Shown here piece after piece: positions 7,814-10,590 of a stretch of 10,590 nt of DNA. Under the pieces are notes generated by a model that was given only the letters and a program-made list of their open reading frames with translations, was not told the origin of the DNA and made no database searches. The stretch is from Rhizobium sp. Q54 (GTDB lineage: Bacteria > Pseudomonadota > Alphaproteobacteria > SMXS01): contig CAMBYA010000057.1 of assembly GCA_945872035.1 (NCBI GenBank), forward strand, positions 1 through 10,590, given 5' to 3'. The position numbers were made by a program, and so were the translations under genes. Position 1 is the stretch's first letter. Each line of letters starts with the position of its first letter.

Positions 7814-8965
7814 CTACACTCCGGAACCCTTGGGCTTCTTCTCGCCCAGCCATCCCTTGCGGTAGAAGAACACGAGCAGCACGCACGCCACCGTGAACAT
7901 CAGGCCGAGCGCCGTCGGATAGGCCCACGGCTTCTTCAATTCGGGCATGTATTCGAAGTTCATGCCCCAGATGCCGGCGAAGAAGCTCAGCGGGATGAAG
8001 ATGGTGGAGATGATGGTCAGCACCTTCATGATCTCGTTCATCCGGGCGCTCATGCTCGACAGGTAGACATCGAGCAGGCCGGAGGCGATCTCGCGGTAGG
8101 TCTCGACGATGTCCATCAGCTGGATGGCGTGATCGTAGCAGTCGCGCAGATAGACGCGGGTATTGTCGTGGAAAAGGTGGTGCTCGTCGCGGATCAGCGC
8201 GTTGACCAACTCGCGGGTCGGCCAGATTGCGCGCCGGATCTCCAGCAGGTCGCGCTTGATGGAATGCAGCTTTTCAACGTGGGAAGACTCGGGCGCCGAG
8301 ACCACCAGGTCTTCCAGATCCTCAATCACCTCGCCGTAGTTTTCCAGCAGCGGGAAGAAGTTGTCGATCACCGCGTCGATCAGCGCGTGTGCCAGCCGGT
8401 CCGGTCCTTCCGAGCGGAGCTGGCTGCCCTTGCGCTTGAGGCGGGCGCGGGTCGGATCGAAGCAGTCGCCCGCCCGTTCCTGGAAGGTGATCAGGTAATC
8501 GTCGCCGACGATGATCGCCATCTGCTCGGTCAGTCCGGCGTCCGAATGGTCCAGCATCTTCATGACGATGAAGACGTAGTGGTCGAAGGTTTCGACCTTC
8601 GGACGCTGGTGGGTATTGATGATGTCCTCGAGCGTCAGCCGGTGGATGCCGAACGCCGCGCCGATGTCCTCGATGGTCTTGGTGTCCCTGAGGCCGGTGA
8701 CGTCGATCCAAAGCACGTCACTGCTGTTGCGTAGCTTGGCCAGGTCGCCCGGCGCCACGCCCTCGTGCTCGTGCAGATGCTCGGCGTCGTAGGACACGGT
8801 CTTGACATGTGTGGGAGAGGCGCCGGTGTCGGAGGCGATGGTGCCGGCGGGCAGGTCCACCGACTTGCTGTGGTCGCGGATCACCCGCAGCAGGCCATGC
8901 TTCTTGTGCTTGTCGTGCGCCGGCCCGCCGCTGGAAGCGGAAGCCAAATCCCGTTCAGGCTTCAT
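7814..8965 (-). CDS. corA: CorA-family magnesium/cobalt transporter
   Basis: This is a 383-residue inner-membrane divalent cation channel (Mg2+, Co2+), pentameric in the family. The N-terminal cytosolic domain includes DVLWIDVTGL (83-92), LTLEDIINTHQRPKVETFDHYVF (split at 110-132) and the long helical region through about residue 310. The C terminus has two membrane segments (about 313-333 and 348-368) separated by the selectivity signature GIWGMNFEYMPEL, containing the obligatory GMN (334-336; Trp replaces the usual Tyr before it). ATG at 8965 follows GAGAGGA by eight bases; an open frame reaching 9310 is rejected as unrelated to the family. The first 55 residues are variable, with a basic, His-rich patch (HDKHKKHG at 17-24). 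It appears monocistronic, convergent with the small gene and divergent from the aldo/keto reductase. Confidence 0.95.
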   Translation of the reverse strand: MKPERDLASASSGGPAHDKHKKHGLLRVIRDHSKSVDLPAGTIASDTGASPTHVKTVSYDAEHLHEHEGVAPGDLAKLRNSSDVLWIDVTGLRDTKTIEDIGAAFGIHRLTLEDIINTHQRPKVETFDHYVFIVMKMLDHSDAGLTEQMAIIVGDDYLITFQERAGDCFDPTRARLKRKGSQLRSEGPDRLAHALIDAVIDNFFPLLENYGEVIEDLEDLVVSAPESSHVEKLHSIKRDLLEIRRAIWPTRELVNALIRDEHHLFHDNTRVYLRDCYDHAIQLMDIVETYREIASGLLDVYLSSMSARMNEIMKVLTIISTIFIPLSFFAGIWGMNFEYMPELKKPWAYPTALGLMFTVACVLLVFFYRKGWLGEKKPKGSGV

Positions 8966-9164
8966 GTCGGCGTTCCTCTCAATTGGTCGATATGATGTAG
9001 CACGCGTATGGAACGTTGGAAACGACCTGCGGTCCGGCGGCGCCCCGGCGCCGGCCAATACGCCACCGTGAGGCCGAAAGTTGCCGGCCGGCACGAGGGG
9101 CTGGCCATCCGTGCCGCGCGCCCTTAAGCTGCGCCGCGAATTCACTTTTGGGGAGGAGTTGGGG

Positions 9165-10181
9165 ATGCAGTACCGCCGCCTGGGCAAGAGCCCGATCACC
9201 GTGTCTGACATCTGCATGGGCACCATGACCTTCGGCAACCAGGCCGATGAGAAGACCTCCATGCGCGTGCTCGACATGTCACTCGACGCCGGCATCAACT
9301 TCTTCGACACCGCCGAGAACTACCCCGTGCCGCCTGACGCCAAATATGCCGGCCGCACCGAGGAATTCTTCGGCAAGTGGATGAAGGGCAAGGACCGGGA
9401 CTCCATCATCCTCGCGACCAAGGTCTGCGGCCCCAGCCACGGCTGGATCAAGGGCGCCATGCGCGCCGGCATGACCGCGCTGGACCGCCACAACATCACC
9501 CGCGCGCTCGAGGCCAGCCTGAAGCGGCTGGGCACCGACTATGTCGACCTCTACCAGACTCACTGGCCCGACCACGGCACGCCCTATGACGAGACCATGG
9601 AAGTGCTGGATGACCTCATCCGCGAGGGCAAGATCCGCATCGTCGGCTGCTCCAACGAGACCACCTGGGGCCTGATGAAGTCGATCGCCGCCTCCGAGCG
9701 TGGCGGCTATGCCCGCCACCAGACCATCCAGAACAATTTCAGCCTGAACAACCGGCGGTTCGAGGATGAACTCGCCGCCGCCTGCCGCCACGAGGGTGTC
9801 AGCCTGATCCCGTACTCGCCGCTGGGCGGCGGGGTGCTGTCGGGCAAGTACAACGACGGCGCCCGCCCCGACGGCGCGCGCTTCACCAATTATCTCGGCA
9901 TGGGCGGCCGCCAGGCGGCCATGGCGCGCCGGTTCGTGAACGACCGCAGCCTGGACGCCACCGCCCGCTACATGGCCATTGCCGCAGAGGCCGGCATCTC
10001 GCCGGTGACCATGGCGGTGGCCTGGAGCAAGCAGCACGACTTCGTCGCCTCGACGATTGTCGGCGTAACCACGGTGGAACAGGTTCCGGACGTGCTGGCG
10101 GCGGCGGACATGACGCTGAGCAAGGACGTGATGGACGCCATCGACAAGGTGTCGAAGGAAATCCTCTATCCGATGGGGTGA
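9165..10181 (+). CDS. Aldo/keto reductase, Tas-like
   Basis: The 338-residue product is an NADPH-dependent aldo/keto reductase with a TIM barrel. The catalytic tetrad is complete: Asp 48 and Tyr 53 (FDTAENY), Lys 86 (ILATKV) and His 133 (YQTHWPDH). Wording such as MQYRRLG at the start, GTMTFG, ENYPVPP, SLKRLGTDYVDLYQTHWP and CSNETTWGLM closely follows E. coli Tas, and the C-terminal region (STIVGVTTVEQV) is the usual cofactor-phosphate-binding segment. The physiological substrate is unknown. ATG at 9165 is preceded by GGGGAGGAG with a six-base spacer; the open frame back to 9081 is not supported. The 199-bp gap to the divergent corA should hold both promoters, but I cannot place either with confidence. 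Confidence 0.93.
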   Translation: MQYRRLGKSPITVSDICMGTMTFGNQADEKTSMRVLDMSLDAGINFFDTAENYPVPPDAKYAGRTEEFFGKWMKGKDRDSIILATKVCGPSHGWIKGAMRAGMTALDRHNITRALEASLKRLGTDYVDLYQTHWPDHGTPYDETMEVLDDLIREGKIRIVGCSNETTWGLMKSIAASERGGYARHQTIQNNFSLNNRRFEDELAAACRHEGVSLIPYSPLGGGVLSGKYNDGARPDGARFTNYLGMGGRQAAMARRFVNDRSLDATARYMAIAAEAGISPVTMAVAWSKQHDFVASTIVGVTTVEQVPDVLAAADMTLSKDVMDAIDKVSKEILYPMG

Positions 10182-10327
10182 CAGGCGGCAGCCTTGCCAG
10201 CCAAACACCGGCGTCGGCCGGGAATCATCGTGCAATCAAACCGTTGCCGATGTTCGCGGCCCTGTTGACCGGCCCTACGGCTTGGGAACGCGGGCAAGTT
10301 TGCCGCGAAGGCTGAAGGGAAGGCAGA

Positions 10328-10590
10328 TTGAAGAAGTCTCGGCTGAAACTTCTCGCAAAGGCTCTCGCGGGCCTGGTTGGCCTGGCGGCCGTATTGGCAA
10401 CAGTCGTGGCCCTTGTTCCTCCCTACAAGAACGCGGTCCAGATTGACTTTACCCGCCACCTTTCCCGGCACCATCAAGGCGCGGTCAACGCGGAGACCGA
10501 CCAGAAGACCTTTTTCGGCGTGCCGGGAGCGGCCAGACTGATTGTCACCAGCGACGGCAGGGCGGCGAGCGCGACCATTCGGCTCAATGG
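10328..10590 (+). CDS. N-terminal part of an exported or membrane-anchored protein (runs off the right edge)
   Basis: A TTG at 10328 lies just after AAGGGAAGG and opens a frame with no stop to the window end. The first residues, KKSRLKLLAKALAGLVGLAA, followed by VLATVVALVP, make a basic N terminus and a hydrophobic segment: a signal peptide or a single membrane anchor. The following segment (PPYKNAVQIDFTRHLSRHHQ, then FFGVPGAARLIVTSDGR and SATIRLNG) suggests a beta-rich extracytoplasmic domain, but I cannot name the family from 87 residues. It lies 146 bp after the aldo/keto reductase on the same strand; no terminator or clear promoter is visible between them. The opposite-strand open frame at 10166-10477 is judged a shadow. 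Confidence 0.6.
   Translation, partial: MKKSRLKLLAKALAGLVGLAAVLATVVALVPPYKNAVQIDFTRHLSRHHQGAVNAETDQKTFFGVPGAARLIVTSDGRAASATIRLN

Noticed and set aside
9082..9093. 12-bp palindrome TGCCGGCCGGCA upstream of the aldo/keto reductase gene
   Set aside because: It is built of GC-only steps that are frequent in such DNA, with no AT-rich core and no clear promoter element beside it. It could be an operator, but the sequence alone does not support that.
8966..9310. 115-codon N-terminal extension of CorA
   Set aside because: It overlaps the divergent aldo/keto reductase gene and lacks family character; ATG at 8965 has a good ribosome binding site.
9279..10235. Minus-strand open frame (318 codons) opposite the aldo/keto reductase
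   Set aside because: It has no domain resemblance and lies antisense to a complete, motif-supported gene.

Overview
The window is GC-rich DNA (roughly two thirds G+C by eye) with tightly packed genes, strong third-position G/C bias and purine-rich ribosome binding sites. Together with the gene types (LutA/LutB lactate oxidation, an AlkK-like acyl-CoA ligase, a LuxR-type regulator, CorA, a Tas-like aldo/keto reductase) this suggests the chromosome of an alphaproteobacterium, perhaps of the Rhodospirillales type. The taxon is an inference. I see no phage, IS, CRISPR, tRNA or rRNA sequence.

Layout. 1-2144 (minus): lutA then lutB, coupled by a TAATG stop/start overlap. lutB is cut by an in-frame TAG at 124-126, but its reading frame and family resemblance continue without a break to the left edge, so the C-terminal domain is present but separated by an amber codon. 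2269-2829 (minus): an NTF2/SnoaL-like protein. 2989-3510 (plus): a divergent FMN-binding split-barrel (PPOX-family) protein. A perfect 17-bp palindrome lies between these two genes. 3531-4235 (minus): an alpha/beta hydrolase. 4299-4599 (minus): a broken TonB-like gene, with signal peptide and proline-rich linker in one frame and a clear TonB C-terminal domain in another. 4700-6328 (minus): an AlkK-like medium/long-chain acyl-CoA synthetase.

6596-7800 (plus): a 43-codon reading frame overlapping the start of a complete LuxR-type quorum-sensing receptor gene, then a 24-bp dyad resembling a lux box, then a 70-residue protein of unknown function. 7814-8965 (minus): CorA, convergent with the small gene. 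9165-10181 (plus): a Tas-like aldo/keto reductase. 10328 to the right edge (plus): the start of an exported or membrane-anchored protein of unknown function.

Working together: LutA and LutB are two parts of the LutABC L-lactate to pyruvate oxidation complex; LutC, if present, lies off the left edge. The most interesting unit is luxR, the lux-box-like dyad and the small gene, which looks like a LuxR-type regulator without a visible synthase whose most obvious candidate target is an uncharacterised 70-residue protein. The rest is ordinary metabolism and transport. Two genes (lutB and the tonB-like gene) carry disruptions that are either real decay or sequence errors; the sequence alone cannot tell which.
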